A stretch of DNA of 64,000 nt from an uncultured Paracoccus sp. (GTDB lineage: Bacteria > Pseudomonadota > Alphaproteobacteria > Rhodobacterales > Rhodobacteraceae): the NCBI RefSeq assembly GCF_937873615.1, contig NZ_CALMYP010000012.1, positions 42,317-106,316 on the forward strand, in the 5' to 3' direction. The translations under genes and the position numbers were made by a program. The notes beneath the pieces were generated by a model. The model worked only from the letters and a program-made list of their open reading frames with translations. It had not been told where the DNA came from and did not search any database. Positions 1-9,950 of the stretch are shown here, piece after piece. Each line of letters opens with the position of its first letter. Positions within the stretch are counted from its first letter, which is position 1.

Positions 1-2357
1 ATCCGCCGGCGGCGATGCGTTACACCGAAGTGCGCATGGCCAAGCCCGCCGATTACATCCTGGCCGATATCGACAAGGACACGGTCGATTTTCAGGACAA
101 TTACGACGGCAAGGACCGCGAGCCCACGGTTCTGCCCTCGCGCTTCCCGAACATGCTGGTCAATGGCGCCGGCGGCATCGCCGTCGGCATGGCCACCAAT
201 ATCCCGCCCCATAACCTGGGCGAGGTCGTCGATGCGACGCTGGCCCTGATCGAGAACCCGGACCTTTCGACCGAGCGCCTGATGGAGATCGTGCCCGGCC
301 CCGACTTCCCGACCGGCGCCACGATCCTTGGCCGCTCGGGCATCCGCAAGGCATATCTGGAAGGCCGCGGCTCGATCATCATGCGGGCCAAGACCCGGAT
401 CGAGGAGATCCGCAAGGATCGCTTCGCCATCGTGATCGAGGAGATCCCCTATCAGGTCAACAAGGCCACGATGATCGAGAAGATCGCCGAACTGGCCAAG
501 GAAAAGCGGATCGAGGGCATCGCCCATGTCCAGGACGAATCCGACCGCCACGGGGTGCGCGTCGTCGTCGAGTTGAAACGCGATGCGACGCCGGATGTGG
601 TCTTGAACCAGCTGTTCCGCTTCACGCCGATGCAGACCACATTCGGGGCGAACATGCTGGCCCTGAACGGCGGCCGACCTGAACAACTGACCCTGCGCGA
701 CTTCCTGACCTATTTCATCCAGTTCCGCGAGGAAGTGGTCGCCCGCCGCACCGCGTTCGAGCTGCGCAAGGCGCGCGAGCGCAGCCATATCCTCTGCGGT
801 CTGGCGGTCGCGGTGTCGAACGTGGATGAGGTGGTGGAAACCATCCGTTCGTCGGCCGATGCCGCCGAGGCCCGCGAGCGCCTGATGAGCCGCCGCTGGC
901 CGGCGCATACGATCCTCGAATATCTCAAGCTGATCGACGATCCGCGCCACCCGGTCAACGACGATGGCACCTATAACCTGTCGGAAACCCAGGCCCGTGC
1001 GATCCTCGATCTGCGCTTGCAGCGCCTGACCCAGCTTGGCGTGCAGGAAATCACCGAGGAACTGAAATCGCTGGCCGATTCGATCCGCGAATACCTGGCG
1101 ATCCTCGGCTCGCGAGAGCGGATCATGGGCATCATCGCCGATGAGCTGACCGAGGTGAAAACCCTCTTTGCCGTGCCGCGTCGCACCGAGATCGGCGAAT
1201 GGTCCGGCGACATGGACGACGAGGACCTGATCGAGCGCGAGGACATGGTCGTGACCATCACCTCGGGCGGCTATATCAAGCGCACCGCGCTTGCCGAATT
1301 CCGCGCCCAGAAGCGCGGCGGCAAGGGCCTGTCGGGCATGGCCACCAAGGAAGACGATGTCGTCACCACGCTTTTCGTGGCCAATACCCATACCGAACTG
1401 CTGTTCTTCACCACCGGCGGCATGGTCTACCGGCTGAAGACCTGGCGGCTGCCGCTTGGCGGGCGCACGGCCCGGGGCAAGGCGCTTGTGAACATCCTGC
1501 CCATCGACGGCGGCACCTCGATCGCCGCACTTCTGCCGATGGATGCGCCGGAAACCGAATGGGACGATTATCAGGTCATCTTCGCCACCGATGGCGGCGA
1601 GGTGCGGCGCAACGCGCTGTCGGATTTCACCAATATCATGCGCAACGGCAAGATCGCCATGAAGCTGCCCGAAGGCACCAGCCTGATCGGCGTGCGCATG
1701 GCAACCGATGACGACGATGTCATGCTGGTCACCGCCAGGGGCCGCGCCATCCGCTTTGCCGCGACCGATATCCGCGTCTTCCAGAGCCGCGCCTCGACCG
1801 GGGTGCGCGGCATCCGGCTGGGGGCCGGCGACAGCGTCGTCAGCATGTCCGTCATCCGCCATTTCGAGGCCGACCCGGCCGAACGCGCCGCCTATCTGAA
1901 GATGCGCCGCGCGGTTGCCGGCGCGCTCGATGACGGGGCCGAACCCGACGAGGACGAGGATGCCGTGGCCGAGGGCAGCATCACCCAGGAACGCTATGCC
2001 GAAATGTCGGCGGCCGAGGACCTGATCCTGACCATTACCGCCAAGGGCTCGGGCAAGATCAGTTCCAGCTTCGATTATCCGCTGCGCGGGCGTGGCGGCC
2101 AGGGGGTCATGGCGATGGACAAGGCGCTGCGCGGCGGCCAGCTTGTCGCCTCGTTCCCGGTCGAGCCGGACGATCAGATCATGCTGGCGACCTCGACCGG
2201 GCAGTCGATCCGGGTGCCGGTGGACGGGATCAGCTTCCGCTCGCGCTCGGCCGGCGGGGTGCGGGTTTTCAACACCACCAATGGCGAAACTGTTGTTTCC
2301 GTTGCACGGATCGCGGATCAAGGCGAGGATGAGGGTGACGAATCCGCCGAATCCTGA
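1..2357 (+). CDS. gyrA: DNA gyrase subunit A, 5' end outside the window
   Basis: This is the ATP-dependent topoisomerase II subunit that cuts and rejoins DNA and introduces negative supercoils together with GyrB. The reading frame is open from base 3, so the true start lies upstream and the quinolone-resistance region is not visible. The RYTE motif that carries the catalytic tyrosine is present (Tyr codon 21-23), followed by the tower region ([19 protein letters not shown]) and the coiled coil. The C-terminal beta-pinwheel has a QKRGGKG GyrA box near 1308-1328, close to the consensus QRRGGKG. An acidic insert (EPDEDED) sits between late blades, and the end is acidic. The next gene follows 14 bases later. 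Confidence 0.97.
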   Translation, partial: PPAAMRYTEVRMAKPADYILADIDKDTVDFQDNYDGKDREPTVLPSRFPNMLVNGAGGIAVGMATNIPPHNLGEVVDATLALIENPDLSTERLMEIVPGPDFPTGATILGRSGIRKAYLEGRGSIIMRAKTRIEEIRKDRFAIVIEEIPYQVNKATMIEKIAELAKEKRIEGIAHVQDESDRHGVRVVVELKRDATPDVVLNQLFRFTPMQTTFGANMLALNGGRPEQLTLRDFLTYFIQFREEVVARRTAFELRKARERSHILCGLAVAVSNVDEVVETIRSSADAAEARERLMSRRWPAHTILEYLKLIDDPRHPVNDDGTYNLSETQARAILDLRLQRLTQLGVQEITEELKSLADSIREYLAILGSRERIMGIIADELTEVKTLFAVPRRTEIGEWSGDMDDEDLIEREDMVVTITSGGYIKRTALAEFRAQKRGGKGLSGMATKEDDVVTTLFVANTHTELLFFTTGGMVYRLKTWRLPLGGRTARGKALVNILPIDGGTSIAALLPMDAPETEWDDYQVIFATDGGEVRRNALSDFTNIMRNGKIAMKLPEGTSLIGVRMATDDDDVMLVTARGRAIRFAATDIRVFQSRASTGVRGIRLGAGDSVVSMSVIRHFEADPAERAAYLKMRRAVAGALDDGAEPDEDEDAVAEGSITQERYAEMSAAEDLILTITAKGSGKISSSFDYPLRGRGGQGVMAMDKALRGGQLVASFPVEPDDQIMLATSTGQSIRVPVDGISFRSRSAGGVRVFNTTNGETVVSVARIADQGEDEGDESAES

Positions 2358-2371
2358 CCGAGAGGACTGAC

Positions 2372-3448
2372 TTGGAGCAACAGAATCAACTGCTGCGCGA
2401 CAGGCTGCAGACCGGCTTTCTGGGCATCATCGCCTTCGCATTGCTGATGTTTCTGTTGGTTCAGGCCCGGTTCATCCTGATCTGCCTGGCCATTGCGATC
2501 ATCATCTTCTCGCTGACCTCGGACGCCATCGGCGCCATCGCCCGCCAGCGGGTGCCGAACTGGCTGGCCACGGCGCTGGCTCTGCTGCTGATCGCGGGCG
2601 GCCTGCTCTGGGCCTCGACCACGGTGGTCAACCAGATCAACCAGGTGGTCACCACCTCGATCTCCTATGCCGAGCAGTTTCAGGCCGCCCTGCCCTCATT
2701 GCTGGAATGGATGGGCCCCGAGGCGCAGCAGACCGCCGAGACGGTGATCCGCACCATCAACCTGACCGGCTGGATGCGCAGCATGGCCGGCAGCGTCGCC
2801 GGCAGCGCCTCGACGCTGCTGTCGGCGGCGGTGCTGATCATCCTTTTCGTCGGCTTCATGTTCGCCGAGCGGGTCTGGTTCCCGCTGAAGATCGACAGCC
2901 TGCTGAGCGGCGACAAGGTCGCCGCCGCCCATGTCCGCCAGATCATCGCCTCGATCATGCGACGGGTGAACCGCTATCTGGTCGTGAAAACGCTGGTCAG
3001 CGCCGCGACCGCGCTTTGTGTCTTCGGGATTTTCACCGCCGCCGGCCTGCCGCTGGCCGGGGCGATCTCCATGCTGACCTTCGCGCTGAACTTCCTGCCC
3101 TCGGTCGGCTCGATCATCGCCACCGCCATCGCCGTGGCCCTTGCCTATGTGCTGAGCGCCGATATCAGCACCACGCTGGCCATCGGTGCCGGCTGCACGG
3201 CGGTGCAATTCGCCATCGGCAATGTGCTGGACCCGATGCTGCTTGGTCAGACCCTGCGCCTGTCCAGCTTCGGCATCATCCTGTCGCTGGCCTTCTGGGG
3301 CGCGATCTGGGGCATTCCGGGCATGTTCCTGGCGGTGCCGATCATGGTCGCGATCATGATCGTCTGCGCCCATATCCCCTGGCTGCGCCCGGTCGCGGTC
3401 TTGCTGTCGCGCGAAGGCCACCCCGATGACGGGATGACCGACGACTGA
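2372..3448 (+). CDS. AI-2E family (PerM/YdiK-like) membrane transporter
   Basis: This 358-residue inner-membrane protein has about eight hydrophobic segments. There are two or three near the N-terminus, then a long soluble loop (roughly residues 85-145), then a C-terminal bundle. The bundle includes the conserved region around FALNFLPSVGSIIAT and a late GNVLDPMLLG motif typical of the AI-2E/PerM family. Family members are linked to autoinducer-2 export or to sodium/proton exchange, so the substrate cannot be named from sequence. The start is TTG at 2372, supported by AGAGGA five bases upstream. It lies 14 bp after gyrA and is probably co-transcribed. It converges on the J-domain gene with only 9 bp between the stops. 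Confidence 0.88.
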   Translation: MEQQNQLLRDRLQTGFLGIIAFALLMFLLVQARFILICLAIAIIIFSLTSDAIGAIARQRVPNWLATALALLLIAGGLLWASTTVVNQINQVVTTSISYAEQFQAALPSLLEWMGPEAQQTAETVIRTINLTGWMRSMAGSVAGSASTLLSAAVLIILFVGFMFAERVWFPLKIDSLLSGDKVAAAHVRQIIASIMRRVNRYLVVKTLVSAATALCVFGIFTAAGLPLAGAISMLTFALNFLPSVGSIIATAIAVALAYVLSADISTTLAIGAGCTAVQFAIGNVLDPMLLGQTLRLSSFGIILSLAFWGAIWGIPGMFLAVPIMVAIMIVCAHIPWLRPVAVLLSREGHPDDGMTDD

Positions 3449-3457
3449 AACCGCCGA

Positions 3458-4087
3458 TCAATCGCGGAAATTCCGGCTTTCCTTGATCTGGTCCCAGGCC
3501 CAGACGACCTCGGCCAGCCGCTCCTCGTCGGAACGGTCGCCGCCATTCATGTCCGGGTGCAGCACCTTCACCAGCGATTTGTACTGCTTGCGGATTTCGC
3601 CCTTGGTCCAGCCGTCGCGGGCCTCAAGGATATCCAGCGCCCGGCGCTCGGTCGGCGGCAGCTTGCGGCGCAGCGTCGCCTCGCGCACCGAGGGGTCGGT
3701 GCCATTGGCGCCCAGGATCTCCAGCGGGTCGTTGACGCCATGGCGCGCCCAGGCCTGTTCCTGCGCCGCCTTTCCGAACGGCTTGGTCGGGCGTTCCCAG
3801 ACCGTCGCATTGTCCAGAAACTCCTGGAACTCCTCCTCGGACTGACCCTGGAAATAGTTCCAGTTCAGATTGTATTCGCGCACATGGTCCTTGCAGAACC
3901 AGTAATAGTCATCCAGCGCCCGTGGCGATTTGGGCGCGCGATACTGGCCCGCCTCCTCGCAGCCCTCCTTGTCGCAGACGCGGGTGGAGGTCTCGAAGGC
4001 GCCGGTCATGCCCCGCCGGCCCTTGGAACGGCGCTTCTTGTCCGTCTTGGCTGAAAGATCGAATCCGAAAGGGTCGTCGTTACTCAT
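3458..4087 (-). CDS. J-domain (DnaJ-like) protein with an N-terminal Cys/His cluster
   Basis: This is a 209-residue protein. A J domain occupies the C-terminal 60 residues, with the diagnostic HPD tripeptide at 177-179 (LHPDMNGG), so it should stimulate an Hsp70 (DnaK). It lacks the Gly/Phe region and zinc domain of true DnaJ. The N-terminus is basic (KKRRSKGRR). Cys38, Cys43, Cys65 and His68 are spaced like a small metal site, which is my observation and not a named domain. It is divergent from bolA with 68 bp between the starts, a pairing common in Rhodobacterales. The client protein is unknown. Confidence 0.85.
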   Translation of the reverse strand: MSNDDPFGFDLSAKTDKKRRSKGRRGMTGAFETSTRVCDKEGCEEAGQYRAPKSPRALDDYYWFCKDHVREYNLNWNYFQGQSEEEFQEFLDNATVWERPTKPFGKAAQEQAWARHGVNDPLEILGANGTDPSVREATLRRKLPPTERRALDILEARDGWTKGEIRKQYKSLVKVLHPDMNGGDRSDEERLAEVVWAWDQIKESRNFRD

Positions 4088-4155
4088 ACCGATGCCTTGT
4101 TCTCGTCGGGGTCGACAGTCTAAGCTATTTGCGACCGGATGAAAGGGGGGCCGTG

Positions 4156-4401
4156 ATGATTGCCGAAGAGATGCGCGAAAGACTGCAGGCCCTGTCGCCC
4201 ACCACGCTGGAGGTGATCGACGAATCCGAACAGCATCACGGCCATGCCGGCTGGCGCGAGGGCGGACAGACGCATTTCCGCATCCGCATCAACGCGCCGG
4301 AACTGGCCCCCCTCAGCCGGATCGAGCGTCACCGCCTGATTCACCGCACGCTTGGCGATATCGTGCCGCGCATCCACGCGCTTGCCATCGAGATCGTCTG
4401 A
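4156..4401 (+). CDS. bolA: BolA family protein
   Basis: This small 81-residue BolA/IbaG-like protein has the family pattern SEQHHGHAGWREGGQTHF followed by the HRLIHRTLG helix. BolA proteins bind monothiol glutaredoxins through a shared [2Fe-2S] cluster and act in iron signalling or cluster delivery, and some also bind DNA. The start is ATG 4156 with AGGGGGG five bases upstream. A GTG one codon earlier is possible. The frame stays open upstream to 3922, but that part runs across the divergent J-domain gene and is not coding. It is a single gene, followed by a hairpin shared with the tRNA on the other strand. Confidence 0.93.
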   Translation: MIAEEMRERLQALSPTTLEVIDESEQHHGHAGWREGGQTHFRIRINAPELAPLSRIERHRLIHRTLGDIVPRIHALAIEIV

Positions 4402-4443
4402 CGAAATACCGGCTTCGCCCGGATTTCGCCGGACCCAAAATGC

Positions 4444-4467
4444 AAAAAACCGGGCATCTGCCCGGTT
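4444..4467 (-). terminator. Intrinsic terminator of tRNA-Gly
   Basis: A perfect 9-bp stem (arms 4448-4456 and 4459-4467) is followed on the minus strand by a T run (complement of the A run 4444-4449). It lies 16 bp after the CCA end of the tRNA. On the plus strand it ends only in TTCGT, so it is a weaker stop for bolA. Confidence 0.85.
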
Positions 4468-4483
4468 CGTGCAAAAAAGAAAC

Positions 4484-4558
4484 TGGAGCGGGCGATGAGA
4501 TTCGAACTCACGACCCTAACCTTGGCAAGGTTATGCTCTACCCCTGAGCTACGCCCGC
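4484..4558 (-). tRNA. tRNA-Gly(GCC)
   Basis: A full cloverleaf can be folded on the minus strand. The acceptor arms GCGGGCG and CGCCCGC (4552-4558 and 4488-4494) are perfect. The D arm is GCTC/GAGC. The anticodon stem TAACC/GGTTA holds the loop TTGCCAA, giving anticodon GCC. The T loop is TTCGAAT. The discriminator is T (4487), and CCA is encoded (4484-4486). It reads GGC and GGT glycine codons, the main glycine codons of this GC-rich genome. Confidence 0.97.
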
Positions 4559-4600
4559 ATCCGTTTCTGGCCGGTGCCTCTTGGCCGCCGGTGAGGGGTG

Positions 4601-4628
4601 ATTTAGGTCAGGCCGCTGGGGGGCGCAA
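4601..4628 (-). promoter_or_regulatory. Possible promoter of tRNA-Gly
   Basis: On the minus strand there is TTGCGC (4628-4623), a 16-base spacer, then CTAAAT (4606-4601). This places a start near 4594, about 36 bases before the tRNA. It is a sequence match only. Confidence 0.35.
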
Positions 4629-4783
4629 GCGGAAAAAACACCCTTCAGCGAAATTTTTTCGCACCGCGCCGCATTCGGCCAGCAGGGCCTGAACCACCGC
4701 CCTGCCCGGTTCGGCTGGACGCCCCTGCCCGCACGCGCTAAGCCTCGGCCAGCAATGCAGCCCGGCGATCAGGAGCCCCGCTT

Positions 4784-5935
4784 ATGGCCAAACGCCCGAT
4801 CTTTCAGGACGTCACCGCAGACACACCGCGCCCCGCCCCGACAACGGCCGGCGGGCTGATCGACGCCGCCCCCAAGGGCGCGCGCCGCGCCATCCGCGCC
4901 TGGCTGATCGTGATCTTCGTCATGGTCGCGGCGATGATCGCGCTTGGCGGGGCCACCAGACTGACCGGATCGGGCCTGTCGATCACCGAATGGAAGCTGG
5001 TCACCGGCACCCTGCCGCCGATGGACGAGGCCGCCTGGCAGGCCGAATTCGACGCCTATAAGCAGATCCCGCAATATGTTCAGGAAAACGCCGATATGGA
5101 CCTGACCGGGTTCAAGCGGATCTACTGGTGGGAATGGTCGCACCGGCTGTTGGGCCGGCTGGTGGGGCTGGTCTGGGGGCTGGGCTTCCTGTTCTTCTGG
5201 GCGACGAAGCGGATCCCCACCGGCTGGGTGCCGCGCCTGCTGGGCCTCGGCGTCCTTGGCGGAATGCAGGGCGGCATCGGCTGGTGGATGGTCCATTCCG
5301 GCGTCGCCACCACGACGCTCACCTCGGTCGCCAGCTATCGGCTGGCCATTCACCTTGGCCTTGCCTTCGCGATTCTGGGGCTGATCGCCTGGTACGCGAT
5401 GCAGCTTTCCCGATCCGAGGCCGATCTGTTGCGCGCCCGCCGCGCCGGCGAGGCGAAGCTGTTTTCCATGTCCACCGGGCTGATGCATCTGGCCTTTTGC
5501 CAGATCCTGATCGGCGCGCTTGTCGCCGGCATCGACGCGGGCCGGCAATATACCGGCTGGCCGACCATGGGCGGCGAATGGATCCCGGCGGCGATCTGGA
5601 ACCCGGCGCTTGGCTGGCGCAACCTGTTCGAGAACCCGGCGCTCGTGCAATTCGTCCATCGCATGATCGGCTATCTTCTGGCGATCTTCGCCGTCGTGGT
5701 CTGGATGCGCGCCCGGCGTTCGCCCCATGCGGTGACGCGCGGGGCCTTCACGGCCATGATCCTCGCCATGGCGCTGCAGATCGTGCTGGGCATCCTGAAC
5801 GTGATCCACGCCGCGCCCCTGTCGCTGGCATTGCTGCACCAGCTTGGCGCGGTGCTGCTGTTCGTGCTGATCCTGCGGGCGCGCCACCATGCCCGCTATC
5901 CCTTTGAAACCTCGATTCGTGGAACGGTGAAATGA
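4784..5935 (+). CDS. ctaA: Heme A synthase (COX15/CtaA family)
   Basis: This enzyme oxidises the C8 methyl of heme O to a formyl group, making heme A for aa3-type cytochrome c oxidase. It is a 383-residue integral membrane protein with about eight helices. The family histidines that bind heme are visible in WEWSHR, AIHLG, QFVHRM and LLHQLG, as expected for the longer alphaproteobacterial CtaA type. The family motif GGATRLTGSGLSITEWK follows the first helix. The start is ATG 4784 with AGGAG eight bases upstream. It overlaps the next gene by ATGA (5932-5935). No cox structural genes are in the window. Confidence 0.95.
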   Translation: MAKRPIFQDVTADTPRPAPTTAGGLIDAAPKGARRAIRAWLIVIFVMVAAMIALGGATRLTGSGLSITEWKLVTGTLPPMDEAAWQAEFDAYKQIPQYVQENADMDLTGFKRIYWWEWSHRLLGRLVGLVWGLGFLFFWATKRIPTGWVPRLLGLGVLGGMQGGIGWWMVHSGVATTTLTSVASYRLAIHLGLAFAILGLIAWYAMQLSRSEADLLRARRAGEAKLFSMSTGLMHLAFCQILIGALVAGIDAGRQYTGWPTMGGEWIPAAIWNPALGWRNLFENPALVQFVHRMIGYLLAIFAVVVWMRARRSPHAVTRGAFTAMILAMALQIVLGILNVIHAAPLSLALLHQLGAVLLFVLILRARHHARYPFETSIRGTVK

Positions 5936-7410
5936 GCGATTTCGACGCCCTGATGGACTTCCAGCGCACCACCGAGGCGCTGTCCTCGGTTTCCGAACGT
6001 CTCGGCTGGGACCAGGAAACCGTGATGCCGCGCGGCGCGACCGAGCAGCGGGCCGAGGAAATGGCCGCCATGGAGGCCGTGCTGCACGAGCGCCGCACCG
6101 ATCCGCGCATCGGCGAATGGCTGGACGGGGCCGAGGCCGAGATCGAGGATGCCGAAGACGCCCGGATGCTGGAACTGATCGGGCGCGACTATCGCCGCCA
6201 GACCCGCATTCCGGCGCGGCTGGCGACGGAACTGGCGCGCGCCACCTCGCTGGCGCAGGGGATCTGGGCCGAGGCCCGCGCCAATGAGGATGTCGCGGCC
6301 TTCCTGCCGACGCTGTCCGAGATCCTGATGCTCAAGCGCGAGGAAGCCGCCGCCATCGCCGATGGGGGCGACGCCTATGACGCGCTGCTGGACGATTACG
6401 AACCCGGCGCCACGGCGGCCTCGGTCGGGGCGATCTTCGCCGATCTGCGCCCGCGTCTGGTGCAATTGCGCGACGATGTCATGGGGGCCGACCACCAGCC
6501 CGCGCAGCTGAGCGGCCAGTTCCCGGCCGAGACGCAGCTGCGCCTGGCCCGGCAATGCGCCACCGCCTTCGGTTACGACTGGTCGCGCGGGCGCATGGAT
6601 CTGGCCGTGCATCCGTTCAGTTCGGGCCGCTGGCAGGACAGCCGGATCACCACTCGCGTGGTCACGGCGGAACCCTTCAACTGCCTTTATTCCACCACCC
6701 ACGAGGTCGGCCATTCGAATTACGAGCTCGGCATCGACAGCGATTACGCCTTCACCGCGCTTGGCCGCGGCGTCTCGCTTGGCGTGCACGAATCGCAATC
6801 GCGGATTTCCGAGAACCAGATCGGCCGTGGCCGCGCCTTCACCGGCTGGCTGTTCGACCGCATGTCGGACGCGTTCGACGGGCTGAACATCGACAATGCC
6901 GACGACTTCTATGCCAGCGTGAACCGCGTGGCAGCGGGCTATATCCGCACCGAATCCGACGAGGTGCAGTATAACCTGCACATCATGATGCGCTTCGATC
7001 TGGAACGCGACCTGATCGCCGGCAAGCTGGATGCGACCGATCTGGAAGAGGCCTGGAATGCCCGCTTCCTTCGGGATTTCGGGGTGGCCGTGGACAAGCC
7101 CTCGAACGGGGTTCTGCAGGATGTGCACTGGTCGGTCGGGCTGTTCGGCTATTTCCCGACCTATGCGCTTGGCAATGTCTATGCCGGCTGCCTGAACCGG
7201 GCCATGCGCGCGGCGCTGCCCGATCTCGACGCCGCGCTGTCCGAGGGCGACGCCACCCCCGCCGTCGAATGGCTGCGCGAGAATATCCACCGCCATGGCA
7301 GCCTGATCGCGCCGGTGCCGCTGATCGAACAGGCCAGCGGCGGCCCGGTTTCGGCGGCACCGCTACTGGACTATCTGGAGGAGAAATTCGGGGCGATCTA
7401 CGGGCTGTAA
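5932..7410 (+). CDS. M32 metallocarboxypeptidase (carboxypeptidase Taq family)
   Basis: This 492-residue cytoplasmic zinc carboxypeptidase removes C-terminal residues from peptides. The M32 zinc motif HEVGH is at residues 257-261, in TTHEVGHSNYELG. It is followed by the family motif GVHESQSR, which supplies the next zinc ligand, and by a conserved YNLHIMMRFDLE segment. Length is normal for the family (about 490-500). The start overlaps ctaA by four bases, so translation is probably coupled. A role in peptide turnover is inferred from the family, and the link to heme A synthesis may be only positional. Confidence 0.93.
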   Translation: MSDFDALMDFQRTTEALSSVSERLGWDQETVMPRGATEQRAEEMAAMEAVLHERRTDPRIGEWLDGAEAEIEDAEDARMLELIGRDYRRQTRIPARLATELARATSLAQGIWAEARANEDVAAFLPTLSEILMLKREEAAAIADGGDAYDALLDDYEPGATAASVGAIFADLRPRLVQLRDDVMGADHQPAQLSGQFPAETQLRLARQCATAFGYDWSRGRMDLAVHPFSSGRWQDSRITTRVVTAEPFNCLYSTTHEVGHSNYELGIDSDYAFTALGRGVSLGVHESQSRISENQIGRGRAFTGWLFDRMSDAFDGLNIDNADDFYASVNRVAAGYIRTESDEVQYNLHIMMRFDLERDLIAGKLDATDLEEAWNARFLRDFGVAVDKPSNGVLQDVHWSVGLFGYFPTYALGNVYAGCLNRAMRAALPDLDAALSEGDATPAVEWLRENIHRHGSLIAPVPLIEQASGGPVSAAPLLDYLEEKFGAIYGL

Positions 7411-7434
7411 GGCGGACCGGGAAGGCGGGCCGCC

Positions 7435-7926
7435 TCAATCCGTGCGGTGCCCGCCCCATTGGCCCTGCGACAGCACCAGCGGCCGGCCCGGCGCGGTCTC
7501 GACCCTGAGCACGCGACCGATGACAAGCGTATGGTCGCCCGCGTCATGCGCGGCCTCCTGCGCGCAATCGAAACGGCTGAGCACGCCCGGCACAAGCGCC
7601 ACGCCCTCGGGCGTCAGATCATGCGCCAGCCCCTCGAACTGCGCCCCGCCACGGGTGAAGCGGTCGGCCAGATGCTTCTGGTCCTCGGCCAGGACATGGA
7701 TGCTGAAGAAGGGCGCGCGGGCGAAGATATCGTGCCGGCGCGAGAACTTGCCCGGCGACCACAGCACCAGCGGCGGCGCCAGCGAGACCGAGGCGAAGCT
7801 GTTCGCGGTCATCCCCTGCGGCCCCCCGGGCGAGGCGATGGTGACCACGGTCACCCCGGTGGCGAAATTGCCGAGCGCATCGCGGAACTCTCGGGCATGG
7901 GCGTGATCGGGGATGAAGCCGGTCAT
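7435..7926 (-). CDS. Flavin reductase family protein (HpaC-like)
   Basis: This 163-residue protein has the flavin-reductase-like FMN-binding fold. It starts with [16 protein letters not shown] and carries [18 protein letters not shown], the segment that binds flavin in NAD(P)H:flavin oxidoreductases. The DHTLVIGRV segment near the end is also typical. Such proteins supply reduced flavin to two-component monooxygenases, but no monooxygenase is nearby. It overlaps the upstream aldo/keto reductase by ATGA (7923-7926), so the two form an operon. The partner enzyme is unknown. Confidence 0.88.
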   Translation of the reverse strand: MTGFIPDHAHAREFRDALGNFATGVTVVTIASPGGPQGMTANSFASVSLAPPLVLWSPGKFSRRHDIFARAPFFSIHVLAEDQKHLADRFTRGGAQFEGLAHDLTPEGVALVPGVLSRFDCAQEAAHDAGDHTLVIGRVLRVETAPGRPLVLSQGQWGGHRTD

Positions 7927-8822
7927 GGCACCTCGTGGCCGAGCGCCGCCTGATAAAGGATGAACCAGTCCTCGCGGTCCAGATCGACCCGGAAGGCCTC
8001 GGACATCGCCGCGATCCGCGACAGCCTGTTGGTGCCGATGACCGGCATGATCCGGGCCGGATGGGCCAGCAGCCAGGCAATGGCAAGGGCGGCCATCTCG
8101 CAGCCCTTCGCCGCCGCCATGTCGCGCATGACCTCGACCAGTTCCGGCTGCGCACCGGCAAAGAGCGCGCCACCGGCCAGCGGCGACCAGGCCATCGGCG
8201 CCATGCCCTGACGCTGGATGAAGGAAAGCTCGCCATTGGCGAAGGGTTCGGGCGCGGCCAGCGAAATCTCGATCTGGTTGACGCGAAGACGCTGGCGCAT
8301 GGCGTCCTGCAGCAGTTCCGTCTCGTCACGGTGGAAATTCGACACGCCGACCGCGCGGACCTTGCCCGATTCGACCAGATCGTCGAGCGCGCGCCCGGTC
8401 TCGCCCGCATCCATCATCGGATCGGGGCGATGGATCAGCAGCAGGTCGATCCGATCAATGCCGAGATCGCGCAGACTGGCATCGACCGAGGCCGCGATAT
8501 GGCGCGCCGAGGTGTCGTAATGCTTGACCCGCGCCGATCCATGTCGCCCCATCGGCGCGACGATCCCGCATTTGGTCACGATCTCGAACCGGTCGCGCAG
8601 CCCCGGCGCCGCTTTCAGCGCCGCGCCAAGCAGCGATTCGGCGGTATAGCCGCCATAGATATCGGCAAGATCGAGCGTGGTGATCCCCTGCGCCAGACAG
8701 GCCTCCAGCTTGGCGCGGATATGGGCGGGGCCGGTATCGTCGTCATCGGCCACGCGCCACATGCCGTAAGCCATGCGGCTGAGCGTCACGCGATCGGCAA
8801 TCTCGATACGCTCCATTTCCAT
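7923..8822 (-). CDS. Aldo/keto reductase, YdhF-like
   Basis: This 299-residue NADPH-dependent oxidoreductase resembles E. coli YdhF along its whole length. The catalytic tetrad is visible: Asp and Tyr in [10 protein letters not shown], Lys in IVTKCGI and His in [12 protein letters not shown]. The late [11 protein letters not shown] segment belongs to the cofactor pocket. I chose ATG 8822 because GGAAGG lies seven bases upstream. The frame could also open at GTG 8840, adding six residues. It is the first gene of a two-gene unit with the flavin reductase. The physiological substrate is not known for this family. Confidence 0.9.
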   Translation of the reverse strand: MEMERIEIADRVTLSRMAYGMWRVADDDDTGPAHIRAKLEACLAQGITTLDLADIYGGYTAESLLGAALKAAPGLRDRFEIVTKCGIVAPMGRHGSARVKHYDTSARHIAASVDASLRDLGIDRIDLLLIHRPDPMMDAGETGRALDDLVESGKVRAVGVSNFHRDETELLQDAMRQRLRVNQIEISLAAPEPFANGELSFIQRQGMAPMAWSPLAGGALFAGAQPELVEVMRDMAAAKGCEMAALAIAWLLAHPARIMPVIGTNRLSRIAAMSEAFRVDLDREDWFILYQAALGHEVP

Positions 8823-8935
8823 CGCCAGCCCTTCCGACACGGTCCCTGTTCAGGCCAAGCCATACGACGCGGGCGCGGGAATTGCCACGCCCCGGGGCGG
8901 CTTTTGCGCCGCTTTCGGGCCGTGGCGGGTGCGGT

Positions 8936-9496
8936 TCAATCGGCCATGCGGCGCAGATAGGTCCAGGTCGGCACCCGGGCATTGCGGGCGACCGACCAGC
9001 TTTCGGCATCGCCAAGATAGGCGAAACCGCAATTGGTCAGCACCCGGGCCGAGCCGGGATTGTCCTGAAAGACCTCGGCGAAAAGAGTGCGCGAGCCATG
9101 CGGATTGACCGCGACCAGGCCCGAGACCGCCTCGCTTGCGAAGCCGGTATTCCAGAAGCCGGCACCGACCCAGAAGCCCAGTTCGGACTGGTCGTCCTCC
9201 ATCCGGGTAAGAGAGACCACGCCCAGCACCTCGCCCAGACCGTGGGCCGAGCCGTCGATGGCCCAGACATCCTCGCTGCGCTCGGGGTCCATGGCGCGGC
9301 TGACAAAGGCCTCGGCGGCGCCGGGCGGCAGCGGATGGGGGATGGCGCGCGTGCCCTCGGCCACACGGCGGTCGGCGGTGTAATGCGCGATCAGCCCGAC
9401 ATCGGAACGGCGCAGCGGTCTCAGTTCCAGCCGCTCGGTCGCGATGACCGGCTGCTCATGCGCCAGATCGCCGGCAACTTGTGCGAGTGCTGTCAT
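8936..9496 (-). CDS. GNAT family N-acetyltransferase (RimJ/RimL type)
   Basis: This 186-residue acetyltransferase starts with the RimJ/RimL pattern IATERLELRPLRRSDV. It then has LGFWVGAGFWNTGFASEA, the acetyl-CoA pyrophosphate loop region, and ends with VLTNCGFAYLGD. The substrate may be a protein N-terminus or a small molecule. The start is supported by GGAGGAGAG just upstream. It lies 93 bp after rpmA on the same strand, separated by a terminator. A GNAT gene behind rplU-rpmA is common in Rhodobacterales. Confidence 0.88.
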   Translation of the reverse strand: MTALAQVAGDLAHEQPVIATERLELRPLRRSDVGLIAHYTADRRVAEGTRAIPHPLPPGAAEAFVSRAMDPERSEDVWAIDGSAHGLGEVLGVVSLTRMEDDQSELGFWVGAGFWNTGFASEAVSGLVAVNPHGSRTLFAEVFQDNPGSARVLTNCGFAYLGDAESWSVARNARVPTWTYLRRMAD

Positions 9497-9538
9497 GATC
9501 TCTCCTCCAACAGGGACGATACGCGCCCCAAAACGAGA

Positions 9539-9566
9539 AGGGGGACCGGCTTGCGCCGATCCCCCT
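9539..9566 (-). terminator. Terminator after rplU-rpmA
   Basis: A 12-bp stem (9539-9550 with 9555-9566, one G-U pair, loop TTGC) sits 24 bp after the rpmA stop on the minus strand. It is followed by TTCTCGTTTT. The T tract is interrupted, so termination may be partial and could let some transcription reach the acetyltransferase gene. Confidence 0.6.
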
Positions 9567-9589
9567 GTCTGTGCCGGGTTTATATCGGC

Positions 9590-9862
9590 TTACTGGGCGG
9601 CCTCTGCATTTGCTGGCATGACCGAAATATAGGTGCGGCCCTTGAGACCCTTCTTGAAGGTCACTTCGCCGTCGGTCAGCGCGAACAGGGTATGATCGCG
9701 GCCCATGCCGACATTGGCGCCCGGCCACCAGGTGGTGCCGCGCTGACGCACGATGATATTGCCTGCGATGGCGGCCTGACCGCCGTAAAGTTTCACGCCA
9801 AGACGGCGACCGGCGGAGTCGCGACCGTTCCGGGACGAGCCGCCTGCTTTCTTGTGTGCCAT
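9590..9862 (-). CDS. rpmA: 50S ribosomal protein L27
   Basis: This 90-residue L27 has the classic N-terminus [20 protein letters not shown], which reaches towards the peptidyl transferase centre. There is no Firmicutes-type cleavable leader. It then has [20 protein letters not shown] and [18 protein letters not shown]. The start is backed by AGAGGA upstream. It follows rplU by 88 bp in the usual L21-L27 order. Confidence 0.98.
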   Translation of the reverse strand: MAHKKAGGSSRNGRDSAGRRLGVKLYGGQAAIAGNIIVRQRGTTWWPGANVGMGRDHTLFALTDGEVTFKKGLKGRTYISVMPANAEAAQ

Positions 9863-9950
9863 GACTTAAAGTCCTCTTGTTCGATAGGGTCAGATCGCTG
9901 ACCCGAATGTTCCGTTCAACCGGCGCGCCCGTTGGTCACGCCCGGTCAGA

